Shown in pieces: positions 33,838-45,286 of a DNA stretch of 64,000 nucleotides. The position numbers and the translations under genes are program-made. Source of the DNA: Watersipora subatra (Eukaryota > Bryozoa > Gymnolaemata > Cheilostomatida > Watersiporidae); NCBI RefSeq assembly GCF_963576615.1, contig NC_088717.1, positions 55,321,526-55,385,525 on the forward strand, written 5' to 3'. The notes under the pieces are model-generated. The model was not told where the DNA came from. It searched no databases and saw nothing but the letters and a program-made list of their open reading frames with translations. The number at the start of each line of letters is the position of its first letter. Position 1 is the first letter of the stretch.

Positions 33838-36525
33838 CTTCTGCATCACCACTTTCATCTCCATCCTCTTTATTTCTATTGCTACAACAGCTGCATCTGT
33901 ACATGTCCGTACATTTGAGATCTGTATTGTTGCACTGACAGCGACGAGGCTGCACCCAGTTTTGCATCGACATAACATGTTATGAGCACATCAGGAGGTG
34001 CTGGTTGTTGTGTCATCCATCTAGCTTTAAGCTCCATCTTCCATAAACCATCCATGTTGCTGGGGGATGGGGCATTGATGATGATTTGCTTGGCTCTTCT
34101 CCATATTGCGGCCTGATAGGCAGCCCTAGATATATGGAGATTTAACTCATCTAGTGTGGGTGGCATGTTTGATTGTGATGTGCGAGACTATCAGCAGAAA
34201 ATCTTATACAGTGCTTCATTGATGGAATTTGTTTCTTCACCATATAATGTGCATATGAATGTCTCAATAGATTCTCTTATTGCATCATCAACTTCAAAAT
34301 ATGTTCCTAATGATTTCAGTGTGTTACAGAATTCAGGATTGTTCTTTAGCATCTTGAAGAAAGTTAGCTTCTCTTTGGAATAGAATGCGCTTACATTGTC
34401 GCATCCACGTAGAGTATGGAGCCTGAGCAGTGCTTTCCATCGTTCGAGTGTGAGGACGGTAGACAGACACCCTATGGTTAAATATCTCAACCGCTCCTTA
34501 CCACAGTGGTAAATTAGTTTCTGTGATGCCAGCTCATCCGCTAGAGATAGACAGCTTAGGAAAACATCTGTGTCCTGGCACTTGACTAGAACTTTTGAGC
34601 TAGGTTTGTCTTCCATTATCTTGGCGATATGTGATAACATGCGCGTATCTGCCTCCTCATGGCCTGAAGCCAAATTATCTATTTGGCTTACAGCAGTTGA
34701 TCCATCAAGTTTATAGCTGATCATGCGGCATTTTTGAGCAAAAGCTGTTACAAGATCAAGTTTCTGTTTCACAGTTGACTTGCTCCATGTATCCTTCAAA
34801 GACTTCACTAGGGCATTCTTGTTTGAGTCGTCTTCTAAAATTTTAGACCATTTTGGCACTGATTAGTTCGGACTAAACACAGCAACCTTCTGCCTTCCTT
34901 TCACACTTCTACGACTTCTCTCAACTCCATTAATGCTGATATCAGAGTATGTGTCACAAACAAAATCCACACGACATGTGTGATACACGCTTGCAATACT
35001 AACTATCCGTTGCAAAAGCTGACTTGCAACCATGCCAAAAGTTGGAGGAGCTTTCAGGGTATAAATTTCGCCCATAGCAACAACCACAACAGCATCAAAG
35101 ACTGGTAGCTGATCCTGGTTAACATGTATAATTGATGGTTGATCATCAGCATCTTTCTCAACAGCAGCCATCTGGGCCAATCTGGGTCTTCTATATAGAG
35201 CCATCAGAGTTAGCCAGGGACCAGCTGATGTTGCCAAAAGAAGATGATAACACTTTTCTCAAATGCAAGTTACACTGTTGGCTATTCACTAACAAATTCT
35301 TAAACGGTCTGTGCGGACACTCTAGGATTTTTTCTTTTGATTTCTTTTTAGCTGATGGTGATGTGGTGCAGGTTTTGAGCTTGTTTGACTTGATGGATGC
35401 ATTGAAATCAATTTCTTGGGTGCTTAACCTCTTCTGTACAAATTCTGAAAACTGTTTCTCTACTACCACATTTGCCATTTCAAGATCCTGCTTCACTTCA
35501 ATGGAGGCTTTTGCACCACTGGTAGTATGTACTACATGTAGCTTGGTGGTTTGAAACACAAACGGATTCTTGCTGTTATGAGTCTTTCATGACTTCCCTC
35601 ATTTCCTCATCAGCCTTCCATGCCTTTTCACGCATCTCATAAGTTGCTGTATCCGAATCACCAAGCACTAGCTTCTTCTTCATGTCTGTATGTACAGCTG
35701 TTTGTTTCGGGAGAGATAGAGTCCAGCGCTGAGAGGCCGATGACTGACTTCCTGGTAAACCCTATGATTCCACCGTGAGACTTTGAGTCTATTCTAACTG
35801 TTTGCTCAATAGATTGATCACAAGCAATAGAGCTGAATGGACAGTGATGTCGTGATTGCTAAGTAAAATATCCCTTTTTCATAAGAGCCTCATACACCTT
35901 GATATGCGATTCTTTCAGATTAGTCATCTCAGCATAGTACAGCATGCCATATTTAGCGTACAATGGTCATATGTGGTGTGGTCATATGCAAAAAACCAAG
36001 GACGGATCATACATGTAATTTATCTAGATACATTTATGTCCAAATTGTAGGCTATAACACTTCATGTAAACTGCAAAGTGTTAGTTTTGCTGCTCCCAAA
36101 AAGTGCAGACAAAAATGAAAATGTTTTCTTTTTCTTCCACCAAAGTACACTTCTGGTTACTTTGGTGGGAGACTCACATCATGAAGTAATCATCATGAAT
36201 TTACAAAGTTATAAATATGTAGTCTCACTTCTTTTGATGTATCACATTCTTTCTGTCTCTTCTTATGTCTTTTCTCAGCTTTTTCCATAACAAGTTTGTT
36301 ACAATACTTTTTATGACAGGCATAATGACATAAAAAGTCTGAACTCTCATCAAAGTTCTCAATGCTTAGCACTTTTTGAGTAATTTCACATGAAATGCTC
36401 TTTTCTTCCAATATAAACCATCTGCTTGAATAATGTTTGGCTGTCGCATATTGAAGTTTAGTTACTCTGACTAGGGTTTCATTCACAGACTGATCATGAC
36501 AGTGAAATGAGCAGTCTTGCTGCAT
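33838..36525 (-). pseudogene. Broken gene of a repeated animal family: zinc-binding N-terminus, PIN/FEN1-like core, CXC C-terminus
   Basis: Minus order. N-terminus from 36525: CSFHCHDQSVNETLV and FLCHYACHKKYCNK (Cys/His pairs). A GTGAGA donor follows at 36228, so an intron to about 35790 is possible. Next come SHGGIIGFTRKS, QRWTLSLPKQTAV and GDSDTATYEMREKAWKADEE (about 35600-35790), then the 35559-34863 region (VATSAGPWLTLMALY, LPVFDAVVVVAMGE). The core at 34859-34191 has ASGHEEADTRMLSHIAKI, VKCQDTDVFLSCLSLAD and LRLHTLRGCDNVSAFYSKEK; these acidic positions resemble the metal-binding sites of PIN/FEN1-type nucleases. PPTLDELNLHISRAAYQAA IW-type helix follows, then RRCQCNNTDLKCTDM and RCSCC, a CXC (tesmin-like) cluster ending 33838. 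A TAA at 34860-34862, TGA-TAG at 34186-34191 and about four frameshifts disable it. The function of intact members is unknown to me. Confidence 0.6.
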
Positions 36526-37582
36526 CTTTGGCAGGGATTAAAAAATGCTGAGAGTTGACTCACCAAATCTCAAATAAAAGCATTTATTAATTTTCGAGAT
36601 TATAAAATAGTTTTCTTTGTCTGATATGAAAGGTTTTCCAAGCAAACTTGGAGTTGCGCCCTCCCATTTCAAAAGTGCCTTCTAGCTCAAAAATGTGCAA
36701 ACACATAGGTGTAAAAACATTATAATTAAATTCAGCATAAATTTCTGACTATGAAACATCTATGTATGAATAGCCCACTCTCTGAAGGAAAAGGCTGAAA
36801 GATAAGTTTATGTTTCTGCTCTACTATTAGTAATCCAATGGGCAAACTGCTAAAATGGCTGTTCATAGCAGAAGAGAAACTTTTGTGTAATCATGGTTGT
36901 CATTTTGGTGGCGATACCCCAGAGACATTTTTGTGCTGACCTTCACCCAAGCCAATGCATTTTGAAGATAGTATTCAACTCTTATAAGTTCTGCTGTTAG
37001 TGAATGACAGTACTCGGGAGTATAAGTTCTGCCGTCAGTGAATGACAGTACTCGGGAGTATAAGTTCCTTTTTAATTGTTATAATTGTAGTATTTCAAAT
37101 AGACGGTCACCGGAGTTTGAGGCCAAAATAGTAACCAGCTTTTAGCTGAGTAGATAGTCAGTTATATAACTACATAGATACTAGTTCCTGCTTGTCATTA
37201 ACATGCCCTACATGTCACGTGCAATAGTGACCAGCTTTTAGCTGAGTAGACAGTCAGTTATATAACTACATAGACACTAGTTCCTGCTTGTCATTAACCT
37301 GCGCTACGTGCAACCATGTCAAACCATTATAAATTGTTACATAAAGTCATGTTTTTTTGTGTAAACTTTGAGCTCAAAACATGTATTGATGCTTTATAAC
37401 TTTATTGGAAATACTAAAGCCCATCGGTTTCATATGCGCTCCCACTAAACTCTTCTTTATTAAAAATTAAAATTGACTTTTTACACATTCAAGACAGGTA
37501 TATGTTTTACTGGGGCACAAACTAAATTGTGCATTAACAACAGTGTGTTCAAAGAACAAAGCCCTGAACTCGCAGCAAATTA
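36526..37582. repeat. Two local tandem duplications
   Basis: 36983-37020 is repeated exactly in register at 37021-37058 (38 bp, two mismatches, followed by a partial third TATAAGTTC). 37131-37226 is repeated at 37227-37314 (96-bp period, a few substitutions; GACCAGCTTTTAGCTGAGTA). The rest shows no gene. Confidence 0.75.
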
Positions 37583-38027
37583 GGGGAAGGCGGGGTAATT
37601 TGTGCCGTTTTTCGGTTTTTAATGTATGTACTAGTGTCTTTTAACTTTTTCCACCCAAATATTTTTATGTATATAGTTTAATATGTTCTCTAACAAGATA
37701 TATCAATCAGTTTGAATGAAACTTACAAGGTGACAAAGGGTACCATTTCTTATAAAACTTTATTAATGGCACAACTTACCCGCATGCGGGGTAATTTGTG
37801 CCACATACTTATTTTTTACGGGGTAATTTGTGCCAGCATAAAACATTAACAAAATTGCATAATTTCTGGTGACTTTATTATAATAACACTTTATAAAACT
37901 TTTATTTGCTATATAACTCAGCTGAGTATTTAAATACTATAATAAATCTTAATTAAATAGTGACACTACACAAGTCAGTACTTGAACACTAAAATATCTT
38001 CTATTCAATGGTGAAATCAGCCAAGTC

Positions 38028-38336
38028 AATACTCAACATAACTTTATTTGCAGCCCTTTTGGTCCCAGGAATAGCAATAGGCTTTCCAAGCTATAGCACC
38101 ACATCATTAAATTTAATCAATTCTAGATCATCCCCATTAGGGAAAGTGAATGATACAGCCGGCCCCTTTACTTTACGCATGAATTTAACTTCGAAATTGT
38201 GTTTTACGAGAGCATCACTTTTCTGACATAGAACTTGTTATGCTGTTTATCAGTCACATGGTTCACCAGCACAAAATCCCCCGCTTTTAACTAATGTAGG
38301 CTGATCTAGGATGCCAGTTTCACCAAACTCATCATC
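38028..38336 (-). pseudogene. Pogo-like transposase C-terminal tail
   Basis: Minus strand: DDEFGETGILDQPTLVKSGD, then FVLVNHVTDKQHNKFYVRKV, a break, then in another frame EVKFMRKVKGPAVSFTFPNG and DDLELIKFNDVVL, then TAG. The pattern FVLV...YVGKV...EVKFLRK...FxFPxxxDxxxI is a C-terminal module that I associate with some animal pogo-like transposases, resembling a chromo/SH3-like barrel. Lies 100-400 bp after the HTH on the same strand, so the DDE-coding middle is missing. Confidence 0.55.
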
Positions 38337-38439
38337 TGGACTGTTTGAATCTGCCTGCAGCAATTCGATTCGCATATCTTCTTCTAACAATGACTCGGGT
38401 ATTGGAGCTTTTGCAACTTTGCGCTTATTTGCTGGTGCT

Positions 38440-38770
38440 TCACGTTTGCTTCTTTTTTAAGAAGCTTTCTTAGTTATTTTTCAATTTTTTTTTTTTAATT
38501 CGGCTTTTTTCTGAGTTTTTGAAAGTTGCCTTTGCTGAGCCCATGAAAGCAATCATCTAAAGTTTTAATATGGGCAGCTATAGATCTCTCTTCTTCATCG
38601 GTAAAAACCCTGTGAGCAACAGCAGTCCCCTCGTAGCCTTTTTGCATATTATTAGTGATATACCTAGCCAATGTCATTCTGTTTAGACCATACGCTTTGG
38701 CAGCATTTCTGATACTGGACGCCTCTTCATGAATCAATTCTAGTTCATGAGAGGCGTCCATGTAGTTCAT
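38440..38770 (-). pseudogene. Pogo-like transposase N-terminal HTH
   Basis: Minus strand from 38770: ELELIHEEASSIRNAAKAYG, then LNRMTLARYITNNMQKGYEG, then HRVFTDEEERSIAAHIKTLD and GLSKGNFQKL. This is the Psq helix-turn-helix followed by the start of the second HTH of pogo-type transposases (SIRxAAKxFGIxxxTLxRYI ... VFTxEQExxLxxYIxxCxxxxYGL). It ends at 38495 just after a stretch where a poly-A/T run (38474-38497) suggests a frameshift and internal deletion. The DDE domain is absent. Confidence 0.7.
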
Positions 38771-39372
38771 AAACAGCCTTTTCTAGTTGCCCTATCACCG
38801 ATATTGTCAACACGCATTGTCTTTCTTTTGTAATTTTGTGTCATTTTTGCTATAGCAGTGAGAGTGAGCTAAAATAATAGAGGTTCACCAGTAAAAATCC
38901 ATATATAAACAAAATTTTATACAAAGTTATATGTTGCAGTAAAAGCACGGTGTGAGTTGTGCCGGCACAAATTACCCCAGTGTCAGTGGTTCATATTACC
39001 CCGAACCTCCATTTTGAACAAAAACTGAAATTATAAAAAAGTATTACATAGAATAAGTTTACACAATGATGTCATTATACCCAACAAACATATTAAAAAG
39101 GAATAAATGGTTTAGCGTAACTTTTGCAGTTCATTCTTCAAAAAAATGATTCCCAAATATCATGCATCAAAAATACTTTTTACTAAAAAAATAACTAAAG
39201 TTAGAATAAATTACTCACAATGTGCTTTGAAGAGAAGAAACAGGAAACAATATGGTCACTATCCATTGCTTGTTATGTGAGAGAAAAAACAATACCGTAC
39301 ATACAATAGTTTTTCCAAAAAAGTGCCCTGGGACAAATTACCCCGTGGCACAAATTACCCCGCCTTCTCCTA

Positions 39373-40152
39373 CATATTTTTTAATAAAGACATGACCTTG
39401 CAAATCATTGTGACTTATGCTGATGCCTTTGAGAAACATTCACCAACTTCTAAAACTGACCCACTAACCTCCTAAGGTTTTATCAGACATAGATTAAGAA
39501 CTGTCAGTTTATAACTTCACAGTCTCAAATTTAGACAGAAAGTACTCAGGTGCTAAAGTACTTAGGCTTATTAGGTACACTTGCACTAAAGCTGAAAATG
39601 TTCCAGAGAAGTAAGTAAATAAGGATAAGTATTATCTTAATTTTCTGCTATTGCTCAACATGAACTTCCTTTTCCTCATCATTTTTAAATTCGGATGTCT
39701 TTGGACCACTTGACAACAATATATACAACAATATACATTGCATTTTATCTCTGTATCAAAGTTTTTACAACGTTAAGAGAAAGCTGAAATAATGTAGCCA
39801 AATAGCTGTATAATTACATATTTTATAGAATTGTATGCATAAGCTTATGAAATAGCGTATAGGGTAATTATAACATACCGGTATAACTATGCTACATAAT
39901 CTATTCCAGTGTTAGATTTTGGGGTTGTCTTCCCAGCTGGTTATTGCATCAGCCAATGAAAGCAATAGCAAAGGCAATAATAGCAGTTCATTCATTCAAA
40001 GAGATAGTCATGCACTCTCAGCAGTATACTTTTGGCTGTCTGTATTGTAGAGTAACTAGAGGCAGCAAATAAGAGGCAGCAACTAAGAGTAATTAGAAGG
40101 GGAATTAAAATATACTTGCAGGTGTTGAAACACAATTTTATCTCTCCACAAA
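39373..40152. other. Intergenic, upstream of the 40153 gene
   Basis: No repeats or open frames of note. The last 130 bp may hold promoter or 5'UTR of the plus-strand gene, but no TATA box or initiator stands out. Confidence 0.35.
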
Positions 40153-40602
40153 ATGGATCATACATTATTTGGCTCTCTTTATGAAGACTCTGCTATACCT
40201 GAGGACTCGCTCAAAAAATGTAAGTCAACTATCGGTGATAGAAGACCGATTATAAAATCAACTATGAAAAACGGACATCGTCAGCAGCCGACAGCCTCAC
40301 CAAGCAGCATCCCCGCAGATCAAATTGCGTCGTTTTCAAATTTTCTGCGCCCAACACAAGCGCTCAACTACCCAGCTATGACTACAACATATACACAGAG
40401 ACCTAACAGAAATGGACACGGTTTCAACCAGTCATATATACCCTTTGCGCATCCGACTTTGCCCAGAGCACCTGGAACACCTATCATACATCCGACACCA
40501 ACGATACCTGCCACATATTTGACACCGGTGACACTAGCCACATCAAGTGCAAAGCCTGCATCAGAAGACCACCCATCATCACAATGGAATAGTTTAAACC
40601 AT
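40153..40602 (+). CDS. First coding exon of an unknown two-exon gene
   Basis: ATG at 40153 in a strong context (ACAAAATGG), then 150 codons to a canonical donor (CAT then GTAAGT at 40603), exactly phase 0. The peptide starts MDHTLFGSLYEDSAIPEDSL, has a basic stretch and is then rich in Pro, Ser and Thr (ATSPSS-type and HPTPTIPATYLTPVTLA), so mostly disordered; no domain, signal peptide or membrane segment. The composition (about 45 percent GC, Pro codons) stands out from the AT-rich surroundings, the best coding signal in the window. It joins in phase to 41958-42245. Function unknown. An intronless reading would run on to a stop at 40626. Confidence 0.55.
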
Positions 40603-41957
40603 GTAAGTTGGCTGAGGTTAAAATGAACTCACTCAATGCTGTTGCTTTTGGATTTCTTCAGCATGACTTGTGTTTTGATTAAAGCCATCTCAGTCATAAC
40701 ATTGAGTACATTTCATTTCATGCGAAATACTATAGTAACTTTAACATGTACGTAACCTACAAAAAATTATATTATTCATAAGCCAAAGAATTATTGACCA
40801 CAAATGTGGTAAAGCAGAAGATGGATAGAAATTAGAGAAAAGTCACTTCTTTTGAAGACGATTTTTTGTAATTTTTTATCTTTTTATTTTCTGCTCAACA
40901 GGATGACAACTAAATGAATTATACAAGCTCTTGAGGCTCAGCTAAATTCACATCACGAGAAACAAGCTCTGACTGAATGTAAAACAGTCGTGGCTATTTC
41001 TTTACCACACAAACCAAGACATACACACTAGATATGACAGGCTGACATGTTGAACCAAATTCGTAATTCTTTTATAAATTTTCAACTCCAAAGAGCTAGT
41101 ATACCGTAATTTCACAGGTTTTTCATAGGTCAAGCATCTGCATTCACAAAGCTCACACAGAAGGTCTGAGTGTCAGGTTAAAGAAGTTGGCACTATTCCA
41201 ATCAATGCAACTTGCCTGAACTTGTCTATCAAGTGCTTCGAAATAGTTCAATTCGCTTGACTCGTTTTCCAAAGCAGTCAGTATAGATTTAGGCTATAAA
41301 GTGTTAAATATATTTCTTTATTGTTTATTGATTCCATGTGACAGTTTATTAAAGATGAACCTACACAAAACTAGCAGATTTTATCTGGAAGTATCAGCAG
41401 TTTTCTGTCATTTGTGTTTGTTTTTTATGTTTTGATGTGATCTGTCTACCAGGATGTTACAAGATTAAAATCGACAAAACTTGATCGCAGTTAAAATGCT
41501 CTGATTCAAAAAAGCGTGGTTATGATATTTTGAGTTGCAAAAAGTGGCAAAATAGAGGCCCGTAACGCTGCAACTTCAGCTCAACAGTTGATATTAATAA
41601 TAAGAGACAGGCAGCCGAGCAACTAATGACATCATTTCAGCACAAATTTTTTTTCTGAGCATTTTAACCACGGCCAAGTTTTGTCAATATTAATTTTGAA
41701 GCATCCTGGCAGTCAGATCACCTCAAACATCAAAAACAATCACAAATGATAAATAATTACTGATACTTTCTGTTAAAATCTACTAAAATTTTGTGTATGT
41801 TCATTTTTAAAATTAGTTTGATGCCGTGTTGGACTTTGGACGTGTTGATAAACAATAATGTACACTGAGCAACACAAAAACTTCTTATTATTTTAACAAA
41901 TAAGTTATATATCCTGTAGTTAAAGGCAACATTGCTGCGCATTACTCGTATTGCTAG
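40603..41957 (+). other. Intron of the unknown gene, carrying a MITE
   Basis: Begins GTAAGT and ends CGTATTGCTAG. 1,355 bp. It contains the full M1 MITE (41353-41810). No alternative exon is obvious. Confidence 0.45.
41353..41810. mobile_element. Foldback MITE M1, full copy with both arms
   Basis: Left arm about 41353-41512 (TACACAAAACTAGCAGATTT, GTTTTGATGTGATCTGTCTA, CCAGGATGTTACAAGATTAA, AAACTTGATCGCAGTTAAAA, TGCTC) and right arm about 41652-41810, its imperfect reverse complement (GAGCATTTTAACCACGGCCA ... TTTTGTGTATG). Centre about 140 bp. Arms this long and no coding capacity define a foldback/MITE element. Confidence 0.8.
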
Positions 41958-42245
41958 GTAGACTTTCTACAAGACATGTCGCAAGAGGTCAGACGGATAG
42001 ATGACAGCATATCTCGCCAGACGATGACAGTTTCACCTAAGACCTTTCAACAGCGAGATGTAGACACAGACAGTGACAGGGACGAGGACGATGGCTTGAC
42101 ACACCCCAACAAGTTTCCAGTCGAAATAGAGTACCACGAGAATAAACATTGTCTATATAAGAGACAGAACACTAGGTACCTCCTTCGCTATTCCAAAATC
42201 AAGTCTCACTCAAACAATTTAGAACCTACACGTATAGTCATGTAG
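41958..42245 (+). CDS. Second, terminal exon of the unknown gene
   Basis: Follows an acceptor (TATTGCTAG) and is open in phase 0, matching the donor at 40603, for 95 codons to TAG at 42243-42245. The peptide includes QDMSQEVRRIDDSISRQ, the acidic DVDTDSDRDEDDGLTH and the basic, aromatic-rich NKHCLYKRQNTRYLLRYSK. Together the exons predict about 245 residues: disordered Pro/Ser/Thr-rich half, then an acidic-to-basic C-terminal part. An ATTAAA at about 42445 could serve as the polyadenylation signal. No family recognised; the basic end might bind nucleic acid or membrane, but that is a guess. Confidence 0.45.
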   Translation, partial: VDFLQDMSQEVRRIDDSISRQTMTVSPKTFQQRDVDTDSDRDEDDGLTHPNKFPVEIEYHENKHCLYKRQNTRYLLRYSKIKSHSNNLEPTRIVM

Positions 42246-42534
42246 ATGATAGTGTTGGCTCATTTTCATATTTTTTTTAATATTTTGGTAGCGCATCATT
42301 GTGTTTGTAGTATATATTGAATATAGTAGAATATTATTGAGTATACATATATATTGAGTATTATGTGCATTATTGAAGTTTATCATACCTAGAACTAGAA
42401 CCACAGAGGTCAACATAGAATGGAGCAGTATAAATTAGTAGAGAATTAAATAGAATACTTATCTTGGTTAGCTACTGTCAGTTTCGTGGTTGCGCAGTCA
42501 TCTGGCTGTAGATCTCAACTCTTGAGTATCACGG

Positions 42535-42632
<98 letters not shown>

Positions 42633-43349
42633 TAAGTATATTGTTTCTCATCTTCAAAATACATGTAGATGAGAAAATATATTCATAACTTTAAAAAAGC
42701 TTTAGTACCATTTTGGTAAATTGGTAACTTTATGAGATAATACTATGCCCCTTAATATAACCTATAGTTTGTAATATAGCTTTTATTACAAACTTTAAAT
42801 TGTGAGCAAAATTGTGAGCAGACAAACAGGTAAATGTAATGACTGGTTGTCGACAGCGCGCAAGCATATTTTATTCCACTTGTTCACCAGCTATTAATCT
42901 CATATCTAATAGTAAAGTTGTACAGACAATATCTTACGTCTTTTCTCTTCCGTCTTGAATTTTTTATTTGTAAAAAGCAAAATAACAGCACTTGAAATTT
43001 GAGAAAGTTGTTTTTGCTAATTTTATGGTTAAAATATGCATTAGTTAATACATTACATCAGCCTCAAAATCATGTGCCGATGGTGAATGAAGGCTAAAAT
43101 AACAAAGTGATTTGTTGTTATGTTAAGTTAAGTTATGTTATGTTAAGCTAAAATGTATTCAGCTAAACTTATTGTCATTATATTATAAAAATCTGATCTG
43201 CGAGTATAATACATGTTTTATAAACTAATAATATAATAAATACATGTATATATGGTATATTCCATATAACTTTATTAGATATACTATTGCACTATAGTAG
43301 CTTACATGTATATCTACTTGAAAATATGTCTATTTTGACTATACAATGC
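42246..43349. repeat. AT-rich spacer with (TA)n microsatellite
   Basis: 42538-42632 is an almost pure (TA)n run of about 47 dinucleotides. Short TTATG/TTAAG repeats at 43113-43150. No gene supported. Confidence 0.8.
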
Positions 43350-43480
43350 GCTTTTCTCTCATCTACCATCAAACACTTTGTGCACAAGTAGCAATCGTAT
43401 CTGCGTAGATCATCATGACTGACAGTAAGATAGTATTGTCATGTTTATAGATTTCCTTCCTCAGTTTTGCTGATTATTAG
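43350..43480 (+). repeat. Dispersed repeat R3, copy 1
   Basis: CTCTCATCTACCATCAAACA, CTTTGTGCACAAGTAGCAAT, GATCATCATGACTG and TAGTATTGTCATGTTTATAG recur, inverted, at 50417-50552 with about 90 percent identity. Family unknown. Confidence 0.75.
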
Positions 43481-43954
43481 CATTTCTCCTCGGTGTGACT
43501 GGAAAGTTAGTCATAATATTATAATGCCTCTTTGTCTCTTCTCTTTGCTGATAATAGCAATTGCTCACCTTGGTTGGAGGCTAGATCGTTCTATGACTGA
43601 TATGAATTTCCAACAACGATTTGTTAAGTCTCGCAGCCATCTCTGGTAACAATAGTAATGACCGCATGCAGGTAGAGTTGTACATGCATGCAAAAAGATG
43701 ACTTTAGTGAAAGCTGGTGCGTACTGTGTATGTACCACTTGTGGTTGTTTATGTAGTAAGAATGTCTTTATTCTGCTTTGTTCAATGTTCTGCCCTATCA
43801 TGCATTCCATACTTTTAGGTTTACTTGTTGTTATATAATCACCCAGACATGCTTAATCTTATGTTGAGTCAATTTGAGTTAGTGTAAGTCGATGTCTAAT
43901 GAAATATAGACCGAAGCTAAACTAGACCTTTTAAGACTCGGACCTTTAAAGATG
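43481..43954. other. Intergenic, no supported gene
   Basis: Open frames at 43467-43649 (plus) and 43565-43810 (minus) are antisense to each other and unrecognised. Confidence 0.35.
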
Positions 43955-44325
43955 TAGTCACATCAAATTATAGATGTTATCAGATAGTGTAGATATTTTT
44001 CTAGCATCTCTATCCTTTTTAGTTTGGGTGATCTGATTGCCAGGATGGTTGAAGATTAAAATCAGCAAAAGTTGATCGCGGACATGCCCAGACTTCCCAA
44101 AAATGACTTCAGTAACATATTTATCCACTATAAACGGGGAGTGCTACTATTGACGTCATTTTGGGAAAATTCGGGCAAGTCTTGTTTTCTGAGCAATTCA
44201 GCTACAGTCAGGCTTTGCTAATTTTAATCTTGAAACATCCTGGTAGTCAAATATTAACAAACAAAATCTCAAATAGTAGGAAAGTATCTATAACTTCTGA
44301 TAAGATCTACTAGAATGTATTGTTA
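43955..44325. mobile_element. Foldback MITE M1, full copy
   Basis: Left arm 43970-44110 (GATCTGATTGCCAGGATGGT, TGAAGATTAAAATCAGCAAA, AGTTGATCGCGG) and inverted right arm 44180-44325 (CAGGCTTTGCTAATTTTAAT, CTTGAAACATCCTGGTAGTC). The CATGCCCAGACTTC string in the centre is also in the 16345-16515 copy (GTGCCCAGACTTC), so the centre is part of the element. Confidence 0.75.
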
Positions 44326-45174
44326 TTAGTTTGAAACGTTTTTTGTTATGCTTGAGGTCATCTTCACTTACTCGACAAAACTATTTGCTGTGAAGAGAAA
44401 AGTTTGATAAAATTTAAAATGTAAAAAATATGACTCATGGAAAAGATGTGAAGGTTACAATGATGTTGTTTGATAGATTTGACAAACTATTTTTGTGTCT
44501 CAGGTTTCTTAAGTTTTGTGTCCCATTATATTTAATAAATTAAAAATAACTATATTATTTTTATATTATATTTTTATATTATTATTTTTGCTTATGCTTG
44601 TTAAACTTTTAAAACTAAAGCTTGTGTGCTTGTACAGCCTATATACTAGCATGTTGTATGTTTTACATAATAAAAAGGTCTTATGTAAGGGTGTGTATAC
44701 AAGTGCAGAATTTGTAATTTTAATACTTCCTGTTGCAGAAACTATGATTATACAATTGTAGAATAACTATTTACAGCTATCCAAGTTTCACTCTGGTCAA
44801 TAGAGTGCAAATTAACTAAGAATGTAAGCTTTTCCTCTTATGCAATAGTCTGTGAGCAGTATGTTTAGTGCATTTAAAAAAACATTTAACTTTGTGTTCA
44901 GTTCATTTAAAAAAATATATTTTAAAACACAAACGAAAAAAAGCTCAGTGTGTTAGCCTTGACCGAAATGCTACTAAAATGTTCGTAGCCATGAATTTCG
45001 TAGTACTTTTCATGTAATTGCGTGAGTCCAACCGTTCAACTAGTTAATACAACAACTGTTTAGTTTTGCATACAGTAAGCGCCAACACATGGGACAAATG
45101 TTTGACAGCTGACATATTGCTCTCAGATGTTTTTATTACAGTACATCTGTTGTGAAAGTTTAGCGTTTGTTTTA
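44326..45174. other. Intergenic or intronic, no feature
   Basis: Strongly AT-rich; the plus frame at 44516-44761 is Leu/Ile-rich noise. Nothing recognised. Confidence 0.35.
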
Positions 45175-45286
45175 GATCGGGTCCAAAAATAAAACAACGA
45201 AAGAGCACAGTGTATAATCCGTCTGGACCTTCCTTGACTGGAACTGAAGTTCAACAAATCAAGTACTTTCAAAAAGATCTTGTAAG
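45175..45286 (+). CDS. Candidate internal exon, unknown protein
   Basis: 112 bp between a clear acceptor (TTTGTTTTAG, ending 45174) and donor (AAG then GTAAGT at 45287). Only one frame is open: RGPKIKQRKSTVYNPSGPSL then TGTEVQQIKYFQKDLV. It enters with two bases completing a codon and leaves after two bases (AG). The peptide is hydrophilic and basic, ends in an amphipathic helix and has no recognised motif. The exit phase fits the entry phase of the exon at 52947, so they could belong to one plus-strand gene, which is inference only. Confidence 0.35.

Larger units (their letters stand above)
37583..39370 (-). mobile_element. Pogo-like DNA transposon with TIRs and subterminal repeats, internally deleted
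   Basis: 24-bp TIRs at 37583-37606 and 39347-39370 (GGGGAAGGCGGGGTAA then TTTGTGCC, one mismatch between ends), flanked by TA on both sides (37581-37582, 39371-39372). The motif GGGGTAATTTGTGCC recurs inside: 37787-37802 and 37820-37834 at the left, and inverted at about 38963-38977, 38996-39002 (partial) and 39330-39345 at the right. Such repeats are likely transposase binding sites. Only the N-terminal DNA-binding part and the C-terminal tail of a transposase remain, so the DDE domain has been deleted and this 1.79-kb copy would be non-autonomous. Confidence 0.85.

Noticed and set aside
38008-38226. Plus-strand frame of 72 codons with a signal-peptide-like start
   Set aside because: It is antisense to the transposase tail of the pogo-like element.
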